Of a stretch of 64,000 nt of DNA, positions 44,954 through 52,562 are shown piece after piece. The DNA is taken from assembly GCF_900129115.1 (NCBI RefSeq), contig NZ_FQUR01000011.1:113938-177937 (forward strand). The letters are read 5' to 3'. Position numbers and translations under genes: made by a program. The notes under the pieces are model-generated. The model had not been told where the DNA came from and did not search any database. It saw nothing but the letters and a program-made list of their open reading frames with translations. Numbering within the stretch: the first letter of the stretch is position 1; every line of letters starts with the position of its first letter. This stretch comes from Thermoanaerobacter uzonensis DSM 18761 (lineage in GTDB: Bacteria > Bacillota > Thermoanaerobacteria > Thermoanaerobacterales > Thermoanaerobacteraceae).

Positions 44954-45331
44954 ATGAGATTGATAGGCATTATAAGTTTAATAATTTTTATTTTTGTTAT
45001 AATTTTGCCTATAAGTTATAACATAAACAGCTTACATAAGGAACATATCATAAGAAGTAAAATTGAAAGCGTTGCAGAAAAATATATCAAAGATGTTGAA
45101 AGAGACGGCTATTTAAGTTACACAACATATAAAAAAATAGAACGTGAAATAGATCAAGCAGTAAGTTACAAAGGCATTACATACTACCGTTTTATTACAG
45201 GAACATTTGAAAGAAAAACAAAAGGGGAAGAAGTATTTATAGAAATTGATTATGGAGTGTTTTCATTGCTTTATAATGTAAATATAAAAGTTATTAAATT
45301 TGGAATAAGTAGTTATGAGAATAAACAATAA
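44954..45331 (+). CDS. Single-pass membrane protein, pilin-like
   Basis: 125 residues: a hydrophobic N-terminal helix (residues 2-23, RLIGIISLIIFIFVIILPIS) followed by an amphipathic helix and a small beta-rich exported domain. The layout resembles small Tad-type or DUF4320-like pseudopilins found in clostridial conjugative elements. ATG follows AAAGGAAG. Uncertain. Confidence 0.5.
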   Translation: MRLIGIISLIIFIFVIILPISYNINSLHKEHIIRSKIESVAEKYIKDVERDGYLSYTTYKKIEREIDQAVSYKGITYYRFITGTFERKTKGEEVFIEIDYGVFSLLYNVNIKVIKFGISSYENKQ

Positions 45332-45428
45332 ATTTAACGTAGATATTTCTTCGCATATTCTATTTGATAACTATTTAAAAAAGTTAAGAGTATTTACACA
45401 TTTTAGTGAAGTAAAAAGAGGTGAGCGT

Positions 45429-45980
45429 ATGAGTAAAACAAAAGGATTTCTTTATGATAATATTACAGACCCTATTGCTACGATAATTGCTCCACTTATT
45501 TTTTTATTGTTTGTCATATGGGCATTGTATTTTTTTACTACTCCTACACCAAGTTACTTTTATCTAAACTCTAATGTTGCAGATATAGGAATAAGGCCTA
45601 TCAGCAATGAGAATTTTATTTTGGGCCAATCTACAAAAAGGATGTACCTCAAAGAAGCACCTTTTATTTATGACTCAAAAATTTATTTGCCACTTGACGC
45701 TATAGTATTAGCAAGCGGAATAAAAGAAGAAAATGTTGTGAAAGAAAAAAATAGAATAATAATAAAAACCGAAAAAAGTAACAACATTTATTTTGATTTA
45801 AAAGAAAAAACAGTAACTATTGGCAGAGAAAAAATGAACCTAGGAAGCTCCCTATTAGTAAAAAATAGTGAGGTGTTTTTGTCTGCAGATTACGTAGAAA
45901 AAATTTTTAAAGTGAAAATAGAAAAAGATGGGAATGTAGTAATTATGAAATATAAACTATTTCCGATACCTTTCGATTAA
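45429..45980 (+). CDS. Membrane protein with copper-amine-oxidase-like N-terminal domain
   Basis: 183 residues from ATG 45429, which follows AGAGGTGAG. A membrane helix (about 15-36, PIATIIAPLIFLLFVIWALY) anchors an exported domain that matches the Cu_amine_oxidN1 stalk: LPLDAIVLASG, VTIGREKMNLGSSLLVKNSEVFLSADYVEKIF. These domains bind cell-wall or surface partners and have no oxidase activity. It could anchor a surface structure of the element. Confidence 0.65.
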   Translation: MSKTKGFLYDNITDPIATIIAPLIFLLFVIWALYFFTTPTPSYFYLNSNVADIGIRPISNENFILGQSTKRMYLKEAPFIYDSKIYLPLDAIVLASGIKEENVVKEKNRIIIKTEKSNNIYFDLKEKTVTIGREKMNLGSSLLVKNSEVFLSADYVEKIFKVKIEKDGNVVIMKYKLFPIPFD

Positions 45981-46013
45981 TCGATTAGCATAACTAATCT
46001 GATAGTTGTATAA

Positions 46014-46160
46014 TTCGATGATAGACAGCTTCTGCACCAAAAGATTGATGAGATAAGTGGAAAAATTGACATGCTTCAGATGGATGTAAATAATCTAACA
46101 GTTAAGACGGTATATCATGACAACCGCATAAAAGAGCTGAGCAAAAAACTGGGTGTTTAA
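46014..46160 (+). pseudogene. Coiled-coil remnant without start codon
   Basis: An open frame of 48 codons (FDDRQLLHQKIDEISGKIDM...NRIKELSKKLGV, stop at 46158-46160) directly after an in-frame stop, with no ribosome site or start except an internal ATG. It looks like the C-terminal end of a small phage-type coiled-coil protein. A CTGGG/CCCGG hairpin and T tract follow at about 46149-46175. Confidence 0.45.
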
Positions 46161-46434
46161 TAAGCCCGGTTTTTCTATTTTATTGAGGATTTTTTATGAA
46201 AGGAGATGAAAACTTGAATATTTTTTACACTGTTTATTAAAAGGACATATTTATTTATTAAAGAAAAAACAAAGAAAAAATAATGAGAGAAAAGCGTAAT
46301 TTATTTTTTAGCTTTTTGTTATTAAAATTTTATTTTTAGATAAAAAGTCCCCCTTTTTTAGTATAAAGTCTTACAAATAAAGAAGGAATTTGCAAAGAAA
46401 TGTAGAATATTATCAAAATAAAGGGGGACAAAAA
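46161..46434. other. Gap with truncated gene copy and ribosome-site hairpin
   Basis: At 46197-46236 an AAAGGAGATGAAAACTTGAA stretch opens a frame that stops after eight codons. The same start recurs intact at about 47916-47940, so this is a broken copy. Further on, GTCCCCCTTT (46347-46356) complements AAAGGGGGAC (46420-46429), the ribosome site of the next gene. Otherwise AT-rich, nothing else seen. Confidence 0.55.
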
Positions 46435-47292
46435 ATGAAGAATATTGAATTCTACATGTACCGATATTTTTTAATAAAAACTGAACAAATAACTATGTTT
46501 CCAGAAGAAGAAGATGACAAGGTCAAAATAATTTACAACTTTTTTTCTGAATTAGAGGATACAAAAAAATATGAAAAAACTACTAAGAAAGGCAAAAATA
46601 TTTTGTTCTTAACGAAAAAAACTAATAACCATCTATATCTTTGTAAATTTGCATCTGAAAAAATTAGAAAAAAGCATGAACCTACAGAGAATGATATTAA
46701 AATTTTACTAGAACCAGATTATCCTTTTGTATATGTAGTTTTTGATTTAAAAAGACAATTAATTTTAGTTCAACATAAATCTTCTGTTTTTCAAGACAGA
46801 GATACGGCAATAAATAAGATTAAAGGAATATTTACACCAAGAACAAAGATCCATGGTTATAATTTTACAATCGAACCAGTTAGTTTTGAAAAATTTTTTT
46901 GGGATTATATTGAGAAAGCACAAAAAATTTATGAAGTTGCATTAAGCTTGAAAGCACCTAATTTGTTTGGAGGAGTATATAGTACAAATGATCTTCTGAG
47001 AGACATAAAAAGAATTTTTAATTCTACAGAAACTGAAATAAAGTATAAAAATGAAGATGGGAAACTGAAAATAAGTAAAAAAGAGCTCGAAGATCCTATA
47101 AAATATGCTTCTGCTGGTGGTGGTCATTGGAAAATAAAAATCCAGCAAGAAAAAAAGTCTAAGAGAATAGTGATAAAAAGTATAGATAATGTCAAGAAAA
47201 TTGAAATACCAGAAGAAGCTTTAGAGAACGAGAAAGCTTTATTTCAACTAATGCAAAAAATCAAGGAAAATGATCCGTTAAAAGGTGGATAA
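46435..47292 (+). CDS. RexA-like cytosolic protein, probable phage-exclusion sensor
   Basis: 285 residues, no membrane segment or signal. Begins MKNIEFYMYRYFLIK; further blocks are NILFLTKKTNNHLYLCKF, YPFVYVVFDLKRQLILVQ, FTIEPVSFEKFF and APNLFGGVYSTNDLL. By eye this order parallels lambda RexA (N-terminal FYATYR-like start, a FTKT-like strand, an IEPL-like block), but no domain database was consulted. It is followed four bases later by a four-helix membrane protein, the same layout as rexA-rexB. RexA senses phage replication and opens the RexB channel. The ribosome site AAAGGGGGA can pair with 46347-46356. Function is inferred. Confidence 0.5.
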   Translation: MKNIEFYMYRYFLIKTEQITMFPEEEDDKVKIIYNFFSELEDTKKYEKTTKKGKNILFLTKKTNNHLYLCKFASEKIRKKHEPTENDIKILLEPDYPFVYVVFDLKRQLILVQHKSSVFQDRDTAINKIKGIFTPRTKIHGYNFTIEPVSFEKFFWDYIEKAQKIYEVALSLKAPNLFGGVYSTNDLLRDIKRIFNSTETEIKYKNEDGKLKISKKELEDPIKYASAGGGHWKIKIQQEKKSKRIVIKSIDNVKKIEIPEEALENEKALFQLMQKIKENDPLKGG

Positions 47293-47295
47293 AAG

Positions 47296-47871
47296 ATGAT
47301 GATAAATAAGAAAGATAGTACAAAAATAAAAAAAATTATTATGAAATCATTTCCAGTTATTATTTCGTTTGGGATAAGTTATTTAATAGTGAAGAATATT
47401 GAAAGCGTTGCTAAAGGAACTGTTGCATTTATTAAAGATGATTTCGTATTGAATTTTTTTATTGTACTACTTAGCTTAGCTATTGCAGTTATCGCTTTAT
47501 TATATTCAAATGTGGAAAAAATAAGAGAATCATTATATAGAGTATTTAAAAACAGAGAAGATATTGACATTGGTAAGTTGGAGGAGAAAATAGCAAGTAT
47601 TTTTAGAGAATTAAAAGGAGATACTTTGTTTATTTTCTTATCATTAGTTGTAAGCTGGGTCGCAATTATTGTAAGAGAAGTAAAGGAAATAGATATTATG
47701 ATTTTTAATATTAACAAGAAAGAACTTTGTTATATAATAGAAATGAATTCTATAATATTAACACTTTATGCACTATGGGACATAATTTTAACTCTTTTCA
47801 AATTGTCAGAGGCTTCACAAGAACTTTCGCAACGTCTATTTAATTTTGATATCAGCAATAAAAATAAATAA
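47296..47871 (+). CDS. RexB-like four-helix membrane protein, probable effector
   Basis: 191 residues with four predicted membrane segments, about 19-38, 48-69, 109-128 and 143-169. Helix 2 with its basic exit (AVIALLYSNVEKIRESLYR) and the final helix leading to FKLSEASQEL recall the same parts of lambda RexB. A charged cytosolic loop of ~35 residues lies between helices 2 and 3. RexB forms a cation channel that collapses membrane potential when triggered. The start has tandem ATG codons after AAAGGTGG. Paired with the upstream gene as a likely abortive-infection module. Confidence 0.5.
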   Translation: MMINKKDSTKIKKIIMKSFPVIISFGISYLIVKNIESVAKGTVAFIKDDFVLNFFIVLLSLAIAVIALLYSNVEKIRESLYRVFKNREDIDIGKLEEKIASIFRELKGDTLFIFLSLVVSWVAIIVREVKEIDIMIFNINKKELCYIIEMNSIILTLYALWDIILTLFKLSEASQELSQRLFNFDISNKNK

Positions 47872-47930
47872 AAGTTCTTATTCATCCAATCTTATCCAAT
47901 AAAGTTTCACAGTCGGAAGGGGATGAAAAC

Positions 47931-48035
47931 TTGAATACACTTTACACTGCCGGCCTAGCTGCCGGCATTTTCTTTGGCATAGTTTTGGGACTAATAATAA
48001 GCTTTGGTATTTTAATCAGCTCAAAAGAGTATGAA
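47931..48035 (+). CDS. Small membrane protein, 34 residues
   Basis: Start TTG after GAAGGGGATGAAAAC; reads MNTLYTAGLAAGIFFGIVLG, a single helix, then a basic tail ending NQLKRV. An intact counterpart of the broken frame at 46214. A GCCGGC...GCCGGC repeat lies in its 5' end. Function unknown. Confidence 0.45.
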
Positions 48036-48089
48036 AGCAGGTAATCAGGTAATGAATGTGAGCAAAATGAAATATAGGAGGTATTTATT

Positions 48090-48425
48090 GTGATAAAGGG
48101 AATACAGAAAATATTTTTTATTATTTTACCTATGCTGATTATTGTTTTTCCGTTAGCTACACTAAAGAATGTGTATGTGAATTTTATTTTTGTTAGTTTA
48201 CTTAATTTTGTTACAGTACTTTCGATATTTCATGATTTAAAGATTATGGTAAAGAATATAAAAGCAATTCAGAAAAGAAATAATATAAAATTTTTGTTGT
48301 ATGTTATAATGATAGCTGCAGGTATTTTAGCATATTTAATCGTTTTTTTGTGGCTTGTGTGGTGTTTTATTGGTGCTTTGTATATAAAGGGAGTAATTTT
48401 AATTAATACTAAAATCTCAATATAA
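48090..48425 (+). CDS. Small integral membrane protein
   Basis: 111 residues with about four hydrophobic segments (FFIILPMLIIVFPLATL; FIFVSLLNFVTVLSIF; FLLYVIMIAAGILAYLIV; FLWLVWCFIGALYI). GTG start after AGGAGG. No family recognised. It may be an immunity or holin-like protein of the element, but nothing shows this. Confidence 0.55.
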   Translation: MIKGIQKIFFIILPMLIIVFPLATLKNVYVNFIFVSLLNFVTVLSIFHDLKIMVKNIKAIQKRNNIKFLLYVIMIAAGILAYLIVFLWLVWCFIGALYIKGVILINTKISI

Positions 48426-48508
48426 GCCCACTTTAGTTTTGCAACTATATTATCGAGAAATAATACTAAAAAATTGATAACATGTATTTCATTTAATAAA
48501 ACACTACC

Positions 48509-48559
48509 CTGAAAAATTCCTGATAGAACCCCTTCGGGAACCTATCAGGAATTTTTCAG
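48509..48559 (+). promoter_or_regulatory. 18-bp perfect hairpin with UUCG loop before the rep gene
   Basis: CTGAAAAATTCCTGATAG (48509-48526) is the exact complement of 48542-48559; the loop holds CCC-TTC-GGG. It ends three bases before TAAGGAGG. There is no T tract, so it is more likely an attenuator, RNA regulator target or operator controlling the replication protein. Confidence 0.7.
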
Positions 48560-48578
48560 TTATAAGGAGGTTGTCTTC

Positions 48579-49568
48579 ATGTTTTCATCAAATTTTACTG
48601 CCAGATTTGGTGAGGTTATCGTCAGAAGTGGAATTGCCAGCATCCCTGATGCTGTCTTTTCTTTTCAGAAAGAATTAGGGCTTTCTGTTGGAGAGTGCTG
48701 GTTTATAGCACAAATTCTGCGCTTTAAATGGACGACAGAACTGCCTAAACCTTCTCTTAAAAGAATGGCTGATTATACAGGTGTTTCTATTGCTACTCTT
48801 CATAATTATAAAAAATCACTTATTCAAAAAGGTTACCTTCAAGTAATTAATAGGACAGACGAACAAGGAAGGCAAACAACAAATTATTACGATTTTACCG
48901 GCCTTTTTGAAAAAATTGTGGAACTGCTTTCCTTAAAGGCTGAACAAGAATCCAATCCATTTGAGGAAAGTCTTCCAGAGTATGAAGAAGAAGAGGGTAA
49001 AAATTTTTTACAGGGAGGGTATAAAAATAATACCCTCGGGGGTTTAAATTTTATACCCTCGGGGGTAAAAAATTTAAACCCCTACAAACAGAATAATAAA
49101 GAAACAGAAGAATATGAAACAGAAGAATATATAAACAACAACCCGCCTAACGGCGGAACAAATTCCCAGCCTTCGGCTGGGGTTGTTGTTGAAATAAATG
49201 AACAGTATAAAAAAATCACAGGGAGAGATAAACTCTCCTTTTTTGCTGCTCTTTTAGAGGTATATCCTGCAGAGAAGATAATGAACGCTGTAGCTTATTT
49301 AGAGAAAGCAATGCTGCGAGGGAAAATTGATAATCCAGAGGGCTTTCTCATCTCTGCTCTCAGAGAAAACTGGGATATACAGCCTCTTGAACATAAGACT
49401 CAAAAAGAATTTCCTACTCCTAGAAATTATTTCAACAGCTACACACAAAGGACTTACGATGTAGAAGAGCTGGAAAGGAGGCTCCTTGAGCATAGTAGAA
49501 GAGAATTTTTATCTAGTAATAAAAATCCCTCGGAAGGAGGTGAAAAAATACTATTCGATGATTCGTGA
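48579..49568 (+). CDS. Replication initiator-like protein with N-terminal winged helix
   Basis: 329 residues. N-terminal HTH of the HTH_36 type found in plasmid Rep proteins (LSVGECWFIAQILRFKW, LKRMADYTGVSIATLHNYKKSLIQKGYLQVI). A low-complexity linker (residues ~125-205) whose DNA holds iteron-like repeats is followed by a DnaD-like C-terminal domain (NPEGFLISALRENW). In RepA_N-type and related plasmids the origin lies inside rep in this way. ATG follows TAAGGAGG. It suggests that the excised element can replicate. Confidence 0.7.
   Translation: MFSSNFTARFGEVIVRSGIASIPDAVFSFQKELGLSVGECWFIAQILRFKWTTELPKPSLKRMADYTGVSIATLHNYKKSLIQKGYLQVINRTDEQGRQTTNYYDFTGLFEKIVELLSLKAEQESNPFEESLPEYEEEEGKNFLQGGYKNNTLGGLNFIPSGVKNLNPYKQNNKETEEYETEEYINNNPPNGGTNSQPSAGVVVEINEQYKKITGRDKLSFFAALLEVYPAEKIMNAVAYLEKAMLRGKIDNPEGFLISALRENWDIQPLEHKTQKEFPTPRNYFNSYTQRTYDVEELERRLLEHSRREFLSSNKNPSEGGEKILFDDS
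48991..49190. other. Putative replication origin inside the rep-like gene
   Basis: Copies of GAGGGTA(T)AAAA in both orientations at about 48992, 49015, 49031 (reverse), 49052 (reverse) and 49060. GAGGGTAT/ATACCCTC and GGGGTTTAAATTTT/AAAATTTAAACCCC form nested palindromes at 49015-49083. Directly after, AACAACAAC (49134-49142) and GTTGTTGTT (49182-49190) enclose two GC-rich hairpins (49143-49156 and 49165-49181), a three-way junction. Confidence 0.65.
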
Positions 49569-49616
49569 AATTAGGTACTTTCCTCTTCTTTACTCTTTCT
49601 CTCTGGAGGTGTTTTT

Positions 49617-50303
49617 GTGGAATTTGCACTTTTGGTATTAGATTATGACGGCTACTATAAGCTTGAAATTGCTGGAGGCTACTGTGACGGAAACTGCAGT
49701 GTATGCAGAAAATGCACACACAACAGAAACATTGTCACGCTCATCAGAGAAGAAAACGCAGAGTTTTATCAGAAGTATGTTTTAGACCACCAAACAAGAA
49801 CTGCTGAGTTATGTAAAAAAGTATCAGAAGCTTTTTCTCTTGACGAAGGCGAAAAAAGAATTCTCATTCAATCTGCACTGCTGCACGACATAGGAAAACT
49901 CCTGATACCTTTTAAAATTCTCTCAAAAGATACATCTCTTTCACCTTTTGAAAGGCGAATAATGGAGTTTCACCCTTCAAGGGGTGCGGAGTGGCTCAGA
50001 GAAAGAGACTTTCCTGAGGAAATTGTAGCTATCATTGAAGCTCATCACGAAAGAGTGGACGGTTCAGGCTACCCTTACGGACTAAAAGGAGATGATATAC
50101 CTTTCTTAGCAAGAGTTTTAGCTGTATGTGATGCTTTTGAGGTAATGATAAGCGGCAGGCACTATAAACCACCTAAGAGTATAAGTGAAGCTTTAAATGA
50201 GGTTAAAAGAGAAGCAGGCAAGCAGTTCGACGAAGCAATAGTAATTACTTTTGTTGAAATGTGGTATAATGAAGTAAAAGAAGAAAAGAAGGTGGTTGTA
50301 TGA
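49617..50303 (+). CDS. HD-GYP domain protein with N-terminal cysteine cluster
   Basis: 228 residues. HD motif LLHDIGKL near residue 92, then HHERVDGSGYPYGLKGDDIP and ARVLAVCDAFEVMI, the full HD-GYP signature of cyclic-di-GMP (or cGAMP) phosphodiesterases. The N-terminus has Cys23, Cys27, Cys30, Cys33 (C-x3-C-x2-C-x2-C), possibly a metal or Fe-S site. No receiver or membrane domain. GTG start after TGGAGGTG. Overlaps the antitoxin gene by four bases, so it is co-translated with the maintenance genes. Confidence 0.85.
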   Translation: MEFALLVLDYDGYYKLEIAGGYCDGNCSVCRKCTHNRNIVTLIREENAEFYQKYVLDHQTRTAELCKKVSEAFSLDEGEKRILIQSALLHDIGKLLIPFKILSKDTSLSPFERRIMEFHPSRGAEWLRERDFPEEIVAIIEAHHERVDGSGYPYGLKGDDIPFLARVLAVCDAFEVMISGRHYKPPKSISEALNEVKREAGKQFDEAIVITFVEMWYNEVKEEKKVVV

Positions 50304-50557
50304 AGATAACAGGGAAAATAGAAATTCCAGCAGAAATACTTTTAAGCCTTAAAAAAAGCGAAGATGAGTTTATAACTGAACTAAAAAGAACAGCAGCAGT
50401 TAGGTACTACAAAGAGAAGAAGCTTTCTCTGGGTCAGTGTGCTGTCCTTGCTGAAATGAGTGAGGAAGAATTTATAAAATACCTCTCAAATTTTGATGCA
50501 GGTATCTTCTCTTTCGATAACAAAGAAGAACTTCTGGAGGATATAAAAAATGCGTAA
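50300..50557 (+). CDS. UPF0175 antitoxin
   Basis: 85 residues with the UPF0175 pattern (IPAEILLSLKKSEDEF, AVRYYKEKKLSLGQCAVLAEMSEEEFIKYL). These are antitoxins paired with DUF3368 PIN toxins. ATGA overlap with the HD-GYP gene, and eight-base overlap with the toxin gene. Confidence 0.82.
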   Translation: MKITGKIEIPAEILLSLKKSEDEFITELKRTAAVRYYKEKKLSLGQCAVLAEMSEEEFIKYLSNFDAGIFSFDNKEELLEDIKNA

Positions 50558-51017
50558 AGTTGTCGCTAATTCGACACCTTTAATAATTCTTTCAAATATC
50601 AACAAAATTAACATTTTAGAGCAATTGTATGGAATAATATATGTGCCTTCTGGTGTTTTTGAAGAGGTAAACTTTGGTGGAGATTCTGAGAATTATGATT
50701 TTATTAAGGTAGTAAATATCAGAAACAAAGAAGCCAAGCAGTTTTTCCCTGTAAGTCTACACAAAGGTGAGATAGAGGTAATGATTTTAGCAAAAGAAAT
50801 TAATGCTGATTTATGCATAATAGATGACTACCTTGCAAGAAAACATGCCAAAAATTTAGGATTAACTGTGACAGGTACGCTGGGAGTTCTAATAAAAGCA
50901 AAAGAAAATGGAATTTTAAGAGAGGTAAAGCCACTACTGGATGAAATGCTAAATAAAAAGTTTTATATTGACAGAAAACTATACAATGAGGTCTTAGAAA
51001 TTTGTGGAGAAAAGTAA
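50550..51017 (+). CDS. DUF3368 PIN-like toxin
   Basis: 155 residues. N-terminal VVANSTPLIILSNI, central HKGEIEVMILAKEI, and DLCIIDDYLARKHAKNLGLTVTGTLGVLI are the conserved DUF3368 blocks, carrying the PIN acidic residues. Likely a ribonuclease toxin that stabilises the element after excision. Paired with UPF0175. Confidence 0.83.
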   Translation: MRKVVANSTPLIILSNINKINILEQLYGIIYVPSGVFEEVNFGGDSENYDFIKVVNIRNKEAKQFFPVSLHKGEIEVMILAKEINADLCIIDDYLARKHAKNLGLTVTGTLGVLIKAKENGILREVKPLLDEMLNKKFYIDRKLYNEVLEICGEK

Positions 51018-51070
51018 ATGCGCCGATTAAGGCGTTTTTTATTTTTGCAAAAAAAGGAGGCGGAGTTCGA

Positions 51071-52108
51071 ATGTTTAAAATAGGGCTTGACTTGGGATAT
51101 GGGTATGTGAAAGGGGTAAATGAAGCAGGCAAAACTGTCCTTTTTCCCTCGCTGGTTGGGAATGCGTATCAGAGAAATTTAATAGGGCTGTTTGGGCAGA
51201 ATCTAAATAATCTCATTGAAAACATGCACGTAGTTCTGAGAAATGGGAAAGAAGGGCAGGAAGAATATTTTATTGGGGACTTAGCAAGAAGAGAAGGACG
51301 AAATGTAAGCTATGCCTTTGATGAGAATAAAATAAATCATCCTAACACAAAAGCTGTCCTTGCCAGCGCTTCAGCTCTTTTATTTCCTCCAAATGATGAA
51401 CCTGTACACATTGTGTCAGGCCTTCCTTTGGAGCAGTACATCCATCAAAAAGATGAGCTTAAAGAAATGCTTAAAAATTTTAAAGCAATGGTGGAGTTTA
51501 AAGGCTACAACATCTTAAAAATAGTCAAATTCGACAGGGTAACAGTTTTTCCTCAAGCTGCAGGAGCAGTGTACTATGCCATAATGGATGACCTGCAGAA
51601 GTACCTAATAAAGGGAAGCTACATAGGGCTCATTGACATAGGCTACAGAACGACAGACTATATAGTTTTTGTTATTGATGGAAAGCTGTCACTTAGAGAA
51701 GACCTTTCGGGTACTTTAGACATAGGCATGTCTCAGTTAAGCAACGCTGCTGATAAACTGTTTACTCAAAAGACTGGCTCTAAGCTTGATATACCTGAGC
51801 TCATTCAGCTTGTGAATGAAGGAAGCATATTTTACAGAGGGAAGGTTTTGAACTTTGAAAAAGAGTTAAATGAGGTAAAGCTTGAGATATCTCGTGTAAT
51901 ACAAGACAGAATAAAGGCTGTGTGGGGAAGTAAGCTGGACTTCTTCAACACAATTTTTTTAGCAGGAGGTGGAGCAGTAAGCCTATTTGACAGCTTAAAG
52001 AACCTGTATGAAAACACAGTGTTAGTGAAGAATTCTCAATTTGCCAATGCAAAAGGATTTCTTAAAGTAGCCGAACTGGAGGAGAAAAAAGAGAGGGATA
52101 GAGAATGA
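51071..52108 (+). CDS. Actin-like plasmid segregation protein (ParM/Alp type)
   Basis: 345 residues of the actin/Hsp70 ATPase fold: phosphate 1 motif IGLDLGYGYVKG at the N-terminus, phosphate 2 GLIDIGYRTTDYIVF near residue 195, adenosine motif IFLAGGGAVSLFDSL near 300. Such proteins polymerise and push plasmid copies apart. Start ATG 51071 follows AAAAGGAGG. Two small genes, a repeat array and an RHH protein follow, so this looks like a type II partition cassette. Confidence 0.85.
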   Translation: MFKIGLDLGYGYVKGVNEAGKTVLFPSLVGNAYQRNLIGLFGQNLNNLIENMHVVLRNGKEGQEEYFIGDLARREGRNVSYAFDENKINHPNTKAVLASASALLFPPNDEPVHIVSGLPLEQYIHQKDELKEMLKNFKAMVEFKGYNILKIVKFDRVTVFPQAAGAVYYAIMDDLQKYLIKGSYIGLIDIGYRTTDYIVFVIDGKLSLREDLSGTLDIGMSQLSNAADKLFTQKTGSKLDIPELIQLVNEGSIFYRGKVLNFEKELNEVKLEISRVIQDRIKAVWGSKLDFFNTIFLAGGGAVSLFDSLKNLYENTVLVKNSQFANAKGFLKVAELEEKKERDRE

Positions 52109-52293
52109 CAAAAGAAAAAGAGCTGGATTACAAAGGCGCATGGGAGCTAATGAAACAGATGGTTGACTACTACACGGGAGAAAAGAAATATCTCACAAGG
52201 AGAGAAATAAAGTACATCATACGAGTGTGCGAAAATAAAGATGAGAAAGTTATTAAAATTTTAGACGATGACAAAGGAGGAGCAAAAGCATGA
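52105..52293 (+). CDS. Small protein of unknown function in the partition operon
   Basis: 62 residues, charged (YKGAWELMKQMVDYYTGEKK, LTRREIKYIIRVCEN). ATGA overlap with the parM-like gene and again with the next gene, so the three are translated together. No family recognised. Confidence 0.6.
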   Translation: MTKEKELDYKGAWELMKQMVDYYTGEKKYLTRREIKYIIRVCENKDEKVIKILDDDKGGAKA

Positions 52294-52559
52294 TAAAAAT
52301 AACACTTCCCAAAAAGAAAGGCATGAAGGAGAAAATGTATGAAATATGGGATGAGCTAAAGCTTACCGGCCACATGCTTATAGAACAGAAGGATAAAAGC
52401 TATGTGGTTACGCTTGAACCTGAAAGAGAAATTTCTCTAAGCTTAATTAAGCAAAAACTCCCTAAGGAAGGCATAGTGGAAGAAGTAAATTTTGCTAGAG
52501 GCAGCATTGCGGAGGAAGATATGTTTACAGACACAAACCCAGAGGAAATGGACGCTTAG
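52290..52559 (+). CDS. Small protein of unknown function in the partition operon
   Basis: 89 residues. Basic N-terminus (MIKITLPKKKGMKEKMYEIW), acidic C-terminus (EEDMFTDTNPEEMDA). Follows AAAGGAGG and overlaps the previous gene by four bases. No family recognised. Confidence 0.6.
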   Translation: MIKITLPKKKGMKEKMYEIWDELKLTGHMLIEQKDKSYVVTLEPEREISLSLIKQKLPKEGIVEEVNFARGSIAEEDMFTDTNPEEMDA

Positions 52560-52562
52560 AGA

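Noticed and set aside
46214..46240. Eight-codon peptide after a good ribosome site
   Set aside because: A broken copy of the small membrane protein at 47931; too short to call as a gene.
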